Positions 21,527 to 30,159 of a stretch of 46,197 nt of DNA are shown here, one piece after another. Below the pieces are notes generated by a model. The model saw only the letters and a list, made by a program, of their open reading frames with translations, did not search any database and was not told where the DNA came from. Each line of letters starts with the position of its first letter. Position 1 is the first letter of the stretch. The translations under genes were made by a program, and so were the position numbers. This DNA is from Oscillospiraceae bacterium. GTDB lineage: Bacteria > Bacillota > Clostridia > Oscillospirales > Ruminococcaceae. Where the stretch lies: NCBI GenBank assembly GCA_029067895.1, contig JAIEDQ010000171.1, forward strand, positions 1-46,197, read 5' to 3'.

Positions 21527-22855
21527 ATGAGTAATATTAAAGTTGTTAAATTCGGCGGAAGCTCCCTTGCGGACGCGGGACAGTTCAGAAAAGCCGCCGA
21601 TATCGTTCTCGCAGACCCCGACAGACGCTTCGTTGTTGCTTCCGCTCCCGGAAAGCGCTTCAGCGAGGATATCAAGATCACCGATATGCTTTACTCCTGC
21701 TACGACAAGGCTGCAAAGGGCGAGGATTTTGAGGCTGATTTTTCCGCAATAGAAAAGCGTTACAACGAAATTATTTCGGAGCTTGGTCTGGATATTTCTC
21801 TGGACAAGGAATTTGTGCGCATCAAAAGCGCGTTCGAGCATATGGCAGGACGGGACTATGCCGCCTCCCGCGGAGAATATCTTAACAGCAAGGTATTTGC
21901 GGCGTTCCTCGGCTTTGAGTTTATCGACCCTGCGGGATACATCAAGTTCGGCGAAAACGGCGTTTTCGATCTGGAGAAAACTATCTCCCTGCTGCGTCCC
22001 CGTCTGGAAAAATGCGAGCACGCGGTCATTCCGGGATTTTACGGCTCCATGCCCAACGATACTATCCGCACATTCTCCCGCGGCGGCTCGGACGTTACCG
22101 GCTCTATCGTAGCACGCGCGGTCAAGGCTGAGATCTACGAGAACTGGACGGACGTTTCCGGTTTCCTTATCTGCGACCCAAGAATAGTTGAAAATCCCGC
22201 TCCCATCACGACTATTACCTACAGAGAGCTTCGGGAGCTTTCCTACATGGGCGCAGGCGTTCTTCATGAGGACGCTATCTTCCCTGTCCGCACGGCGGGT
22301 ATTCCCATAAATATACGCAACACTAACCGTCCCGAGGACAAGGGCACAATGATCGTAGCCGAAGCCTCCGAAGCGGGTAAGTATGTTATTACAGGCATTG
22401 CGGGAAAGAAAGGTCTTTCCGCGATAAACATTGAAAAGGACATGATGAACAGCGAGCTTGGCTTCGGAAGAAACGTGCTTCGTTCGCTGGAAAAGAACGG
22501 TCTGAACTTTGAGCATATGCCGTCGGGCATTGACACCATGAGCGTTATTGTTGGCACGGACGCATTAAAGCCCGTTCAGCAGCAGGTTCTGGACGAGATC
22601 AATTTCCGCGTACACCCCGATCATCTGGAGGTTGAGGACAATCTGGCTCTTATCGCCGTTGTGGGACGGGGCATGAGAAAAGCGAGAGGTACTGCGGGAC
22701 GGATATTCTCCGCGCTTGCTCACGCAAAGATAAACGTAAAGATGATAGATCAGGGCTCGTCGGAGCTTAACATTATCATCGGCGTAAGCGACGAGGACTT
22801 TGAAGCTGCAATACAGGCGATATACGAGATCTTTGTGCTTACGGAAACAAAGTAA
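21527..22855 (+). CDS. Aspartate kinase
   Basis: 442 residues. It phosphorylates L-aspartate, the entry to Lys, Thr, Met and diaminopimelate synthesis. The kinase domain begins VVKFGGSSLADAGQFRKAAD and includes FSRGGSDVTGSIVARA and TDVSGFLICDPRI. The last 130 residues hold two ACT domains (from about 305), for feedback by amino acids. The length and single-gene state resemble a monofunctional clostridial type; which amino acid inhibits it is not visible. AAAGGA is the SD. It stands alone between terminators. Confidence 0.93.
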   Translation: MSNIKVVKFGGSSLADAGQFRKAADIVLADPDRRFVVASAPGKRFSEDIKITDMLYSCYDKAAKGEDFEADFSAIEKRYNEIISELGLDISLDKEFVRIKSAFEHMAGRDYAASRGEYLNSKVFAAFLGFEFIDPAGYIKFGENGVFDLEKTISLLRPRLEKCEHAVIPGFYGSMPNDTIRTFSRGGSDVTGSIVARAVKAEIYENWTDVSGFLICDPRIVENPAPITTITYRELRELSYMGAGVLHEDAIFPVRTAGIPINIRNTNRPEDKGTMIVAEASEAGKYVITGIAGKKGLSAINIEKDMMNSELGFGRNVLRSLEKNGLNFEHMPSGIDTMSVIVGTDALKPVQQQVLDEINFRVHPDHLEVEDNLALIAVVGRGMRKARGTAGRIFSALAHAKINVKMIDQGSSELNIIIGVSDEDFEAAIQAIYEIFVLTETK

Positions 22856-22860
22856 CTATA

Positions 22861-22922
22861 ATAACGCGGCAAAATTAAAAAGTCCCACAAGGAAGCTTTT
22901 GTTTTGCCGCGTTATCTTTTTT
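22861..22922 (+). terminator. Terminator of the aspartate kinase gene
   Basis: ATAACGCGGCAAAA pairs perfectly with TTTTGCCGCGTTAT, followed by CTTTTTTAG; the loop holds a smaller AAAAG/CTTTT stem. The long stem is symmetrical and could also work leftwards. Confidence 0.82.
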
Positions 22923-22948
22923 AGATCACACAGAAAGGAAAATGCGCT

Positions 22949-23449
22949 GTGAACAAATTGTGCGCCATGCTGAAAAAACATGTCCTGCCGAATTTTGTCA
23001 ATCTTGAAACGGCGGTAAAGACCTACGACCGAAACGCGCTTGTCTGCGGCGCTCCCGCATGGCGTTACGTTTATCACGCGATACATTCGGCGGATAAATG
23101 GTTTTTCAATCCGTTTGTCTTTGACGAGCCCTCTTTCCACAGGGACGGCATGGATAATCCCGACAACCCCTGCGATATCGTTCTTACCGACGGCGAGCTG
23201 CTGGAGTACCTTGAAAAGGTGCGGGACAAAACCTTGGACTACATTGATTCCCTCACGGACGAAATGCTGCTTGAATGTCCGGAAAACTGTCCATTTAGCC
23301 GGTTTGAGCTTGCTCTTATGCAGTTTCGGCATATTTCCCTCCATATAGGTATGCTGAACGGTCTGACTATTGAAAGGACGGGGAGGTTTCCCTTGACCGT
23401 GGGTGCCAGCGGTTATGACAGGCTGAAAAACGGGCTTTTTGACGAATAA
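22949..23449 (+). CDS. DinB-like superfamily protein
   Basis: 166 residues from a GTG behind AGAAAGGA. The pattern of a four-helix DinB/YfiT fold with three metal-binding histidines is suggested by YVYHAIHSADKWFFNP near residue 42 and QFRHISLHIGMLNGL near residue 130. Such proteins bind a divalent metal and often act as thiol-dependent S-transferases or damage-related proteins of unknown role. It has its own unit, between two terminator/promoter regions. Function remains open. Confidence 0.7.
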   Translation: MNKLCAMLKKHVLPNFVNLETAVKTYDRNALVCGAPAWRYVYHAIHSADKWFFNPFVFDEPSFHRDGMDNPDNPCDIVLTDGELLEYLEKVRDKTLDYIDSLTDEMLLECPENCPFSRFELALMQFRHISLHIGMLNGLTIERTGRFPLTVGASGYDRLKNGLFDE

Positions 23450-23503
23450 TCCCATTGCTGTAATTGATTTATGCGCGGAATATCCAAAATTTTCGGAAAA
23501 CTG

Positions 23504-23532
23504 TTGACAAGCCGATAACGGCGTGATATAAT
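23504..23532 (+). promoter_or_regulatory. rpsF operon promoter
   Basis: TTGACA and TATAAT with a 17-base spacer. The transcript would have a leader of about 50 bases containing the stem at 23546-23567. Confidence 0.82.
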
Positions 23533-23545
23533 AATACGGTATCCT

Positions 23546-23567
23546 CGTCCGCGGAGGGTCGCGGACG
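23546..23567 (+). promoter_or_regulatory. Leader stem of rpsF, candidate autoregulatory site
   Basis: CGTCCGCG-GAGGGT-CGCGGACG, a perfect 8-bp stem directly between promoter and the SD AGAGGAGG. Many bacteria have an S6:S18-binding leader at this place, with a conserved CCG feature; this stem is GC-rich and in the right spot, but I could not match the published motif in detail. Confidence 0.45.
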
Positions 23568-23591
23568 TAATCCAAGAGGAGGTGTTTTAAA

Positions 23592-23882
23592 ATGGCTAAA
23601 ATCAGTGAAGCTTATGAGACCATGGCGGTTTACAGCCTGAAAAACGGTGAGGACGGCGTTAAGGCTCTTAACGACAAGTTCAAGGCGCTTATCGAGGCTA
23701 ACGGCACTATGGAATCCGTTGACGAATGGGGCAAGAGAAAGCTTGCTTACGAGATCGACGACCAGACAGAGGGCTACTACGTGCTTTACACATTCACAAG
23801 CAAGCCCGATTTCCCCGCTGAGCTGGACCGTGTATTCAAGATCACGGACGGCGTTATGCGTTCGCTTACTACAGTAAGATAA
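23592..23882 (+). CDS. rpsF: 30S ribosomal protein S6
   Basis: 96 residues. ISEAYETMAVYSLKNGEDGV and WGKRKLAYEIDDQTEGYYVL are characteristic, and the end RVFKITDGVMRSLTTVR matches the family. It forms a heterodimer with S18 on the small subunit platform. AGAGGAGGTG is the SD. First gene of rpsF-ssb-rpsR, the common Firmicutes order. Confidence 0.97.
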   Translation: MAKISEAYETMAVYSLKNGEDGVKALNDKFKALIEANGTMESVDEWGKRKLAYEIDDQTEGYYVLYTFTSKPDFPAELDRVFKITDGVMRSLTTVR

Positions 23883-23902
23883 CGCGGAAAGGGTGTCGCT
23901 TT

Positions 23903-24409
23903 ATGTTGAATAAAGTTATTATCATGGGCAGACTTACTGCCGACCCCGAACTCAGGCAGACCCCTACCGGAGTGTCCACCTGTCAGATCACCGTTGCTGT
24001 GGAAAGAAATTACGCTCCGCAAGGCGGTGAAAGGCAGTCGGATTTTATTACCGTTGTCGCATGGAGACAGACCGCTGAATTTATCAGCAGGTATTTTGCC
24101 AAGGGAAGAATGATCTGCGTCGAGGGAAATCTGCGTACCAGAACCTATGACGACAAGCGTTATCCCGACGTGCGTCACTATGTGACCGAGGTTTATGCCG
24201 ACAGCGTATACTTTACGGGCGAAAAGGCACAGCAGGGCGGAGGAAATTACGCTCCCCAGCAGTTTGCCCAGCCCCAGTACAGCCAGCCTGCTCCCGCTCA
24301 GAGCGCGCCTCAGTATGCGCCTCAGCAGAACGCTCCCGCTCCCGCGGTCTCTTTCGGAGACTTGGGTGATTTTGAGGAGGTTATCGGAGACGGCGACCTG
24401 CCTTTCTGA
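23903..24409 (+). CDS. ssb: Single-stranded DNA-binding protein
   Basis: 168 residues. OB-fold in the first 105 or so (MLNKVIIMGRLTADPELRQT, SDFITVVAWRQTAEFI, GRMICVEGNLRTRTYDD), a Gln/Pro/Ala-rich linker with PAPAQSAPQYAPQQ, and the acidic tip ending GDGDLPF that recruits partner proteins. It protects single strands in replication and repair. Lies between rpsF and rpsR. Confidence 0.97.
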   Translation: MLNKVIIMGRLTADPELRQTPTGVSTCQITVAVERNYAPQGGERQSDFITVVAWRQTAEFISRYFAKGRMICVEGNLRTRTYDDKRYPDVRHYVTEVYADSVYFTGEKAQQGGGNYAPQQFAQPQYSQPAPAQSAPQYAPQQNAPAPAVSFGDLGDFEEVIGDGDLPF

Positions 24410-24450
24410 AAGGCAAAAACGGCTGAAACATTTTATAAGGAGGTTTCACT

Positions 24451-24699
24451 ATGGAAAAGGATAGAGAAAGAGCTCCCCGCGGCGCAAAGAGAACCCGCAA
24501 AAAGGTTTGTATGTTCTGCGCTGACAGGGTTGAAAAGATCGACTACAAGGACGTTGCAAGACTCAAGAAGTGCATGACCGAGAGATCCAAGATTCTTCCC
24601 AGAAGAGTAACAGGTACCTGCGCTTATCACCAGAGAGAGCTTACTTCCGCGATCAAGCGTGCAAGATATATTGCGCTTATCCCTTACGTTTCCGACTGA
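24451..24699 (+). CDS. rpsR: 30S ribosomal protein S18
   Basis: 82 residues. [20 protein letters not shown] and [20 protein letters not shown] then [12 protein letters not shown] are the S18 signature. It contains the Cys residues of the zinc-binding (C+) form: CMFC and C in TGTCAYH. AAGGAGG is the SD. Last gene of the operon; a terminator follows. Confidence 0.97.
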   Translation: MEKDRERAPRGAKRTRKKVCMFCADRVEKIDYKDVARLKKCMTERSKILPRRVTGTCAYHQRELTSAIKRARYIALIPYVSD

Positions 24700-24721
24700 T
24701 TCGGAAAAATATTGAATTCAG

Positions 24722-24752
24722 ACAAGAGTCGCAGTGCGGCTCTTGTTTTTTT
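24722..24752 (+). terminator. Terminator of the rpsF-ssb-rpsR operon
   Basis: ACAAGAG-t-CGC pairs with GCG-g-CTCTTGT around AGT, followed by seven T. Confidence 0.88.
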
Positions 24753-24831
24753 ATTTAACGCACTATATACGGATTTGCCGCCTGTTGCGGGTCGTTTCCC
24801 AAATAAATTTAAAAAAATTTCTCAAAAACCC

Positions 24832-24859
24832 TTGACAAACCCAAAATGCGGTGTATAAT
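24832..24859 (+). promoter_or_regulatory. hrcA operon promoter
   Basis: TTGACA and TATAAT with a 16-base spacer, directly followed by the CIRCE operator, as in other class I heat-shock operons. Confidence 0.88.
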
Positions 24860-24863
24860 ATAA

Positions 24864-24890
24864 TTAGCACTCAAAGAAAAAGAGTGCTAA
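24864..24890. promoter_or_regulatory. CIRCE operator (HrcA-binding site)
   Basis: TTAGCACTC-N9-GAGTGCTAA, perfect match to CIRCE, starting 5 bases after the -10. HrcA encoded just downstream represses here until heat shock. An extra half site, AGTGCTAA, follows at 24906-24913. Confidence 0.97.
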
Positions 24891-24946
24891 CACATGATCG
24901 GGTCAAGTGCTAATATCCGTAAAACCCGCCGATTTTTTTCAAGGAA

Positions 24947-25984
24947 GTGATAGTTCTGCTGGACGAAAGAAAACGCCGTATTCTTGCCGCGGTGGTCGAC
25001 GCGTATATCTTGACGGGCGAGCCTGTAGGCTCAAAAGCTATTGCCGCTCTGCCGGATATCAGGGTCTCACCCGCCACAATAAGAAACGATATGGCAATGC
25101 TTGAACAGCTCGGCTATCTTGAACAGCCCCACACTTCGGCGGGACGTATCCCCACCTACAGCGGCTACCGCCTTTATATCGACGAGCTTATGAACGCCAA
25201 AACCCTGTCCGACGAGGAAAAAACTCTGCTTGACAACTGTCTGGACGTGGACGTTCCCACTGCGGACGCTCTTATCGAAAGCGCGTCAAAGGCTCTTGCC
25301 GAGCTTACCCACTGCGCTACGGTGGTAAAAAATGTTGCTCCGAAATTTTCGGTCATCACCAAGGTGGAGCTTATTCCCACGGGCAGGCGTATGTACGTTC
25401 TGCTTATGGTGACCTCCTCGGGAAACATCAAAAACAAGGTGTGCCGTCTGGAGTTTGACCTTACCAACGAGCAGATCGAGTTTTTCAGCCGCTATATGGC
25501 GGAAAATCTACAGGGAGTTTCGATTGAGGATCTGGACGGAGACACGATAGACCGTCTTGTGTCCGCCATGGGAGCTTATATGGTTACTCTTGCGCCGCTT
25601 CTGCAAGGTGTGTGTGAGCTTGCGGAGGGCTTCAAGGATAATGAGGTAAAGCTTCAGGGAGAGAAAAATCTGCTTGCGAGACAGGATATAAATTCCGACC
25701 AGATCGTGGAATTTTTCGAGAATAGGAACAAAGTTGTGAAAAATATGCTTGACGACAGCTTTGGCGACTTGCAGGTACTGTTCGGAGAGGACGGCGGCTT
25801 CATTATCGAAAACTCCAGCATGATCGTCTCGAAGATCAAAAAGGACGGCAAAACCGCCGGTTCGCTGGGAGTTATAGGTCCTATGCGGCTTGATTACGCG
25901 AAAATCATTCCCTATCTTGAATACCTCACCGACAGGATAACCGACATAATTTCGGACGACAATGAAGATGATGAGAATAATTAA
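24947..25984 (+). CDS. hrcA: Heat-inducible transcription repressor HrcA
   Basis: 345 residues from GTG at 24947. The winged-helix N-terminus reads DERKRRILAAVVDAYILTGE, then PVGSKAIA and VSPATIRNDMAMLEQLGYLE, LEQPHTSAGRIPTYSGYR; the rest is the GAF-like dimer domain. It represses its own operon through CIRCE, with GroEL assisting folding. The start is odd: the SD AAGGAAGTGAT overlaps this GTG and is spaced for the in-frame CTG at 24956, which would give the length seen in relatives (LLDERK...). First gene of hrcA-grpE-dnaK-dnaJ. Confidence 0.94.
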   Translation: MIVLLDERKRRILAAVVDAYILTGEPVGSKAIAALPDIRVSPATIRNDMAMLEQLGYLEQPHTSAGRIPTYSGYRLYIDELMNAKTLSDEEKTLLDNCLDVDVPTADALIESASKALAELTHCATVVKNVAPKFSVITKVELIPTGRRMYVLLMVTSSGNIKNKVCRLEFDLTNEQIEFFSRYMAENLQGVSIEDLDGDTIDRLVSAMGAYMVTLAPLLQGVCELAEGFKDNEVKLQGEKNLLARQDINSDQIVEFFENRNKVVKNMLDDSFGDLQVLFGEDGGFIIENSSMIVSKIKKDGKTAGSLGVIGPMRLDYAKIIPYLEYLTDRITDIISDDNEDDENN

Positions 25985-26026
25985 AACAGTTAAAACATAA
26001 GTACAGAGAAAGGAGCTTCCCGAATA

Positions 26027-26617
26027 ATGATAGACGAGGAAAAGGACAGCTTGAATACAGAGGATACCCCCGAAGAGACCGAGGTCTCGGAAGCTGCTGC
26101 GGAAACAGCTGCAGACGGTGAAACACCCGACGAGGAGGTACCCGAAGCGGAGGAAGATCCCACAGCCGCTCTTGAAGCGAAAGTAAAGGCTTTAGAGGAC
26201 GCTGCCGCTGCCGACAAGGACAAATACCTGCGGCTTTTAGCGGAATATGATAACTTCCGCAAGCGTTCGGTAAAGGAAAGGCTTGACGCTTCCGCAGACG
26301 CTACCGCAAAGGCTGCGCTGGAGGTAATTTCCGTTATCGACAACTTCGAGCGCGCAATGGCTGCGGAGTGCTCCGACGAGGGCTACAAAAAGGGCGTTGA
26401 GATGATCTACGGTCAGTTCACCGAGGTTATAAAAAAGCTTGGCGTTGAGGAAATAGACGCTCTCGGCAAGGAGTTCGACCCTAATCTCCACAACGCGGTA
26501 AGTCAGGTTGAGGACGAGAACTTCGGCGAGAACACCGTGTCTCAGGTTTACCAGAAAGGCTACAAGCTGGGCGACAAGGTGATAAGGTGCGCTATGGTGG
26601 TCGTGGCAAATCCGTAA
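26027..26617 (+). CDS. grpE: Nucleotide exchange factor GrpE
   Basis: 196 residues. An acidic, low-complexity N-terminus of about 60 residues rich in Glu, Ala and Thr precedes the long coiled coil (LEAKVKALEDAAAADKDKYL, RLLAEYDNFRKRSVKERLDA) and the beta domain with GVEEIDALGKEFDPNLHNAV and GYKLGDKVIRCAMVVVANP. It speeds ADP release from DnaK. It starts 42 bases after hrcA behind AAAGGAG. Confidence 0.95.
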   Translation: MIDEEKDSLNTEDTPEETEVSEAAAETAADGETPDEEVPEAEEDPTAALEAKVKALEDAAAADKDKYLRLLAEYDNFRKRSVKERLDASADATAKAALEVISVIDNFERAMAAECSDEGYKKGVEMIYGQFTEVIKKLGVEEIDALGKEFDPNLHNAVSQVEDENFGENTVSQVYQKGYKLGDKVIRCAMVVVANP

Positions 26618-26709
26618 TTGCAAATGAAAACGCAAATAACGGGCGGACACATTATCCGTCCATACGAAAAATATAAATTCTATACATCTAAAGAAAGGAA
26701 ATGATCTTT

Positions 26710-28563
26710 ATGGCAAAAATTATAGGTATCGACTTAGGTACAACAAACTCCTGCGTAGCCGTTGTTGAGGGCGGAAACGCTACCGTTATCACAAACGCCG
26801 AGGGCGGCAGAACAACTCCCTCCGTTGTTGGCTTTACAAAAGCGGGCGAACGTCTTGTAGGTCAGGTTGCAAAGAACCAGGCTGTTACAAACGCGGGCAG
26901 AACAGTTGCTTCCATCAAGAGACACATGGGCAGCGACTACAAGGTTGACATCGACGGCAAGAAGTACACTCCTCAGGAGGTTTCCGCGATGATCCTCCAG
27001 AAGCTGAAAGCTGACGCCGAGGCTTATCTCCACGACACCGTTACCGAAGCAGTCATCACCGTTCCCGCATACTTCACCGACGCTCAGAGACAGGCTACCA
27101 AGGATGCGGGACAGATCGCGGGTCTTACAGTAAGACGTATCATCAACGAACCTACGGCTGCTGCTCTTTCCTACGGTATCGACAAGGAAGAGGATCAGAC
27201 CATTATGGTTTACGACCTTGGCGGCGGTACGTTCGACGTTTCCATTATCGAAATGGGCGACGGCGTAACAGAGGTTCTTGCTACAGCAGGTAACAACCGT
27301 CTGGGCGGCGACGACTTCGACCAGAGAATTATCAACTGGATGATAGACGAGTTCAAGAAGTCCGAGGGTATCGACCTTTCCGGCGACAAGCTTGCAATGC
27401 AGAGACTTAAGGACGAGGCTGAAAAGGCTAAGATCACACTTTCCGCTACTCCCTCCGCTTCCATTTCCATTCCTTATATCACCGCGGACGCAACAGGTCC
27501 TAAGCACCTGAGCATGGAGCTTTCTCAGGCTAAGTTCAACGAGCTTACCAGCGACCTTGTACAGTCCACAATGGGACCCGTTAAGCAGGCTCTTTCCGAC
27601 GCAGGCTTAAAGCCTTCCGATATCAAGAAAGTCCTTATGGTAGGCGGTTCCTCCAGAATACCCGCAGTTCAGGACGCTGTAAAGAGCTTCATGGGCATGG
27701 ATCCCTTTAAGGGCATCAACCCCGACGAGTGCGTTGCTCTCGGTGCGGCATATCAGGGCGGCATCCTTTCCGGCGACGTTGACAAGGAAAACGCTGTACT
27801 GCTTCTTGACGTTACTCCCCTTTCCCTCGGTATCGAGACCGCGGGCGGCGTATGCACAAGAATGATCGAAAGAAACACCACAATCCCCACAAAGAAATCA
27901 CAGGTATTCTCCACATATGCTGACAATCAGACTGCTGTTGACATCAACGTTCTCCAGGGCGAGCGCGAATTTGCCAAGGACAACAAGCAGCTTGGCGTAT
28001 TCCGTCTGGACGGCATTGCTCCCGCTCCCAGAGGAGTACCTCAGATCGAGGTTACATTCGATATCGACGCAAACGGTATCGTAAACGTATCCGCGAAAGA
28101 CCTTGGCACAGGCAAGGAGCAGAAGATCTCCATTACCGCTTCCACAAATATGTCCAAGGAGGACATTCAGAAAGCCGTTGACGAGGCTGCCAAGTACGCC
28201 GACGAGGACAAGAAGCGCAAGGAAGCTGTTGACGCAAAGAACGCTGGCGAGAACATGGTATTCCAGTGTGAAAAGGCTCTCACCGATTTCGGCGACAAGG
28301 TTTCCGAGGAGGAAAGGGCTAACATTCAGTCCAAGATCGACGCTCTCAAGGCTGCTAACGCTACCGACAACACCGAGGACATAAAGGCTAAGACCGAGGA
28401 ACTCCAGAAAGCGTTCTATGAGGTTTCTCAGAAGGTATATCAGGCTGCGGGCGCACAGGCTCAGCAGGACGGTGCGGCAGGCGCTGACATGGGCGGAAGC
28501 ACAGACAGCGGCAGCGACGATAACGGCGGAGATTTTGTTGACGCTGACTTTACCGAGAAATAA
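26710..28563 (+). CDS. dnaK: Chaperone DnaK (Hsp70)
   Basis: 617 residues. ATPase domain: [69 protein letters not shown]; linker [14 protein letters not shown]; substrate domain with [20 protein letters not shown]; helical lid; and a Gly/Ser/Asp-rich disordered tail. It binds unfolded polypeptides, cycled by DnaJ and GrpE. The ATG at 26710 is used because AAAGGAA lies at proper distance; an ATG at 26701 touches the SD. The N-terminal domain lacks the segment found in Gram-negative forms, as is normal in Firmicutes. Confidence 0.98.
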   Translation: MAKIIGIDLGTTNSCVAVVEGGNATVITNAEGGRTTPSVVGFTKAGERLVGQVAKNQAVTNAGRTVASIKRHMGSDYKVDIDGKKYTPQEVSAMILQKLKADAEAYLHDTVTEAVITVPAYFTDAQRQATKDAGQIAGLTVRRIINEPTAAALSYGIDKEEDQTIMVYDLGGGTFDVSIIEMGDGVTEVLATAGNNRLGGDDFDQRIINWMIDEFKKSEGIDLSGDKLAMQRLKDEAEKAKITLSATPSASISIPYITADATGPKHLSMELSQAKFNELTSDLVQSTMGPVKQALSDAGLKPSDIKKVLMVGGSSRIPAVQDAVKSFMGMDPFKGINPDECVALGAAYQGGILSGDVDKENAVLLLDVTPLSLGIETAGGVCTRMIERNTTIPTKKSQVFSTYADNQTAVDINVLQGEREFAKDNKQLGVFRLDGIAPAPRGVPQIEVTFDIDANGIVNVSAKDLGTGKEQKISITASTNMSKEDIQKAVDEAAKYADEDKKRKEAVDAKNAGENMVFQCEKALTDFGDKVSEEERANIQSKIDALKAANATDNTEDIKAKTEELQKAFYEVSQKVYQAAGAQAQQDGAAGADMGGSTDSGSDDNGGDFVDADFTEK

Positions 28564-28582
28564 GCGTGGAGCTCCCGTGGGC
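28563..28582 (+). repeat. Family-2 repeat remnant after dnaK
   Basis: Directly after the TAA the sequence GCGTGGAGCTCCCGTGGGC matches the first block of family 2 (GCGGGGAGCCCCCGCGGGC) with about three changes. The rest of the element is missing. Confidence 0.45.
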
Positions 28583-28631
28583 ATTTGCACATAGTACAGC
28601 AAATGTGAATTATTTTAAACCAATTACAGCA

Positions 28632-28651
28632 GGGCGGAAACATTTCCGCCC
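28632..28651 (+). other. Hairpin between dnaK and dnaJ
   Basis: GGGCGGAAA-CA-TTTCCGCCC, 9-bp perfect stem, with flanking CAGC/GCTG able to extend it. No long T run follows directly. It may partly terminate or stabilise the dnaK message, lowering DnaJ relative to DnaK. Confidence 0.55.
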
Positions 28652-28731
28652 GATAGCTGTTTTATGGCAAATATACTCGGAGAAATTTTTGTGAACATAT
28701 ATACTTACAGTACATGAAAGGAAATTCCCAT

Positions 28732-29883
28732 ATGGCTGATAAAAGAGATTATTACGAGGTGCTGGGGCTTCAGAAAGGCGCGTCCGAGGACGAACTTAAA
28801 CAGGCATTCAGAAAGCTTTCAAGAAAATATCACCCCGACTTTAACCCCGACAACAAGGAAGCCGAGGAAAAATTCAAGGAGGTCAACGAAGCTTACGAGG
28901 TTTTGTCCGACCCCGAAAAACGCTCCCGCTACGACCAGTTCGGTCACGCGGGCGTAGACCCCTCCTACGGCGGCGGAGGCTACGGCGGAGGTTTTTCCGG
29001 CGGCTTCGGAGACATGGGCGATATCAGCGACATTTTCTCCAGCTTTTTCGGCGGCTTCGGCGGCTCGTCAAGAAGCAATCCCAACGCTCCGAGACGCGGT
29101 CAGGACATTCAGAAAAGCGTTGTCATCAGCTTCATGGACGCCTGCAAGGGTATAAGCACGGACATTCATATTTCCAGAATGGAAAAATGTCCCGACTGTA
29201 ACGGTTCGGGCGCGGCGGCGGGTTCGTCGGCGGACACCTGTCCCGACTGTCACGGTACGGGTCAGGTCAAGGTCACCCAGCGTACGCCTTTCGGCATGAT
29301 ATCCTCCCAGAAGCCCTGCTCAAAGTGCGGCGGAAAGGGTACTATTATAAAAAATCCCTGCTCAAAATGTCATGGAAACGGTCGTATCAGCGTTGAAAAA
29401 ACTATCACTATTTCAATTCCCGCGGGTATTGACGACGGTCAGACTATCCGCAGCTCGGGTCAGGGTCACGGCGGAATAAACGGCGGTCCTGCGGGAGACC
29501 TGCTTACCACGGTAACTGTTCGTCCCGACGCTATCTTTGAGCGTGACGGCTACGACGTTCACACCGAAATGCCTATAACCTTTGTTCAGGCGGCTCTGGG
29601 CGCGGAGGTGGAGGTTCCCACCATTGACGGAACGGTCTCCTACACTATTCCCGAGGGTACTCAGCCGGGAACGGTTTTCCGTTTCAAGGGCAAGGGTATC
29701 AAAAAGCTGAACCGCAGCGACAGGGGCAATCAGTTCGTTCATGTTACCATAGAAGTGCCGAGCAATCTTACCAAGAAGCAGAAAGATCTGCTCAGGGAAT
29801 TTGACGGCTCTTTAGACGACAGCAAGAACTACAAAAAGCGCAACAGCTTTTTCGACAAGATCAAGCAGGCGTTTGAAAAATAG
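28732..29883 (+). CDS. dnaJ: Chaperone DnaJ (Hsp40)
   Basis: 383 residues. J domain [20 protein letters not shown] with HPD (about 34-36), a Gly/Phe region, four zinc-binding CxxCxGxG repeats ([32 protein letters not shown]), and the C-terminal substrate-binding domains. All elements of type I DnaJ are present. Start 28732 is preferred to the in-frame ATG at 28714, as AAAGGAAA lies between them. Last gene of the operon; a family-2 repeat begins at its stop codon. Confidence 0.98.
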   Translation: MADKRDYYEVLGLQKGASEDELKQAFRKLSRKYHPDFNPDNKEAEEKFKEVNEAYEVLSDPEKRSRYDQFGHAGVDPSYGGGGYGGGFSGGFGDMGDISDIFSSFFGGFGGSSRSNPNAPRRGQDIQKSVVISFMDACKGISTDIHISRMEKCPDCNGSGAAAGSSADTCPDCHGTGQVKVTQRTPFGMISSQKPCSKCGGKGTIIKNPCSKCHGNGRISVEKTITISIPAGIDDGQTIRSSGQGHGGINGGPAGDLLTTVTVRPDAIFERDGYDVHTEMPITFVQAALGAEVEVPTIDGTVSYTIPEGTQPGTVFRFKGKGIKKLNRSDRGNQFVHVTIEVPSNLTKKQKDLLREFDGSLDDSKNYKKRNSFFDKIKQAFEK

Positions 29884-30001
29884 CGGGGAGCCCCCGCGGG
29901 CTAAGTCCCCCTGCGTAAAATATTCATGCTATTAATTTTGTTTTGCCCCCTCAAGGGGGCGGGTAGATTTGTTTGTTACCTAATTTATTTTTGCAGGGCG
30001 G
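29883..30001 (+). repeat. Family-2 GC-rich palindromic repeat, copy a, abutting the dnaJ stop
   Basis: GCGGGG-AGC-CCCCGC (29883-29897), CCCCCTGCGTAAAAT, ATTAATTTTG, the stem GCCCCCT-CA-AGGGGGC (29945-29960), then GTTACCTAATTTATTT. The copy at 35414-35541 repeats these blocks in order on the other strand with few changes. It may act as the operon's 3' end. Confidence 0.78.
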
Positions 30002-30025
30002 GAGCAGAGTTCTTGCCCTGCAAAA
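29989..30025 (+). other. Long hairpin after the family-2 repeat
   Basis: TTTTGCAGGGC (29989-29999) pairs perfectly with GCCCTGCAAAA (30015-30025), loop 15 bases. Symmetrical, without a strong T run, downstream of dnaJ. Confidence 0.55.
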
Positions 30026-30159
30026 CTGTACCTTAATAAATCAAAATTTACACCTTCTCAAATTCTTGTGAAAAATTTTTCTTTCTGTGAAAAATTCTGC
30101 CGTTCTGAGTTGTATTCATTATATAGGACGTTCGCAAACTTTTGAAAGGATTGATTTTT

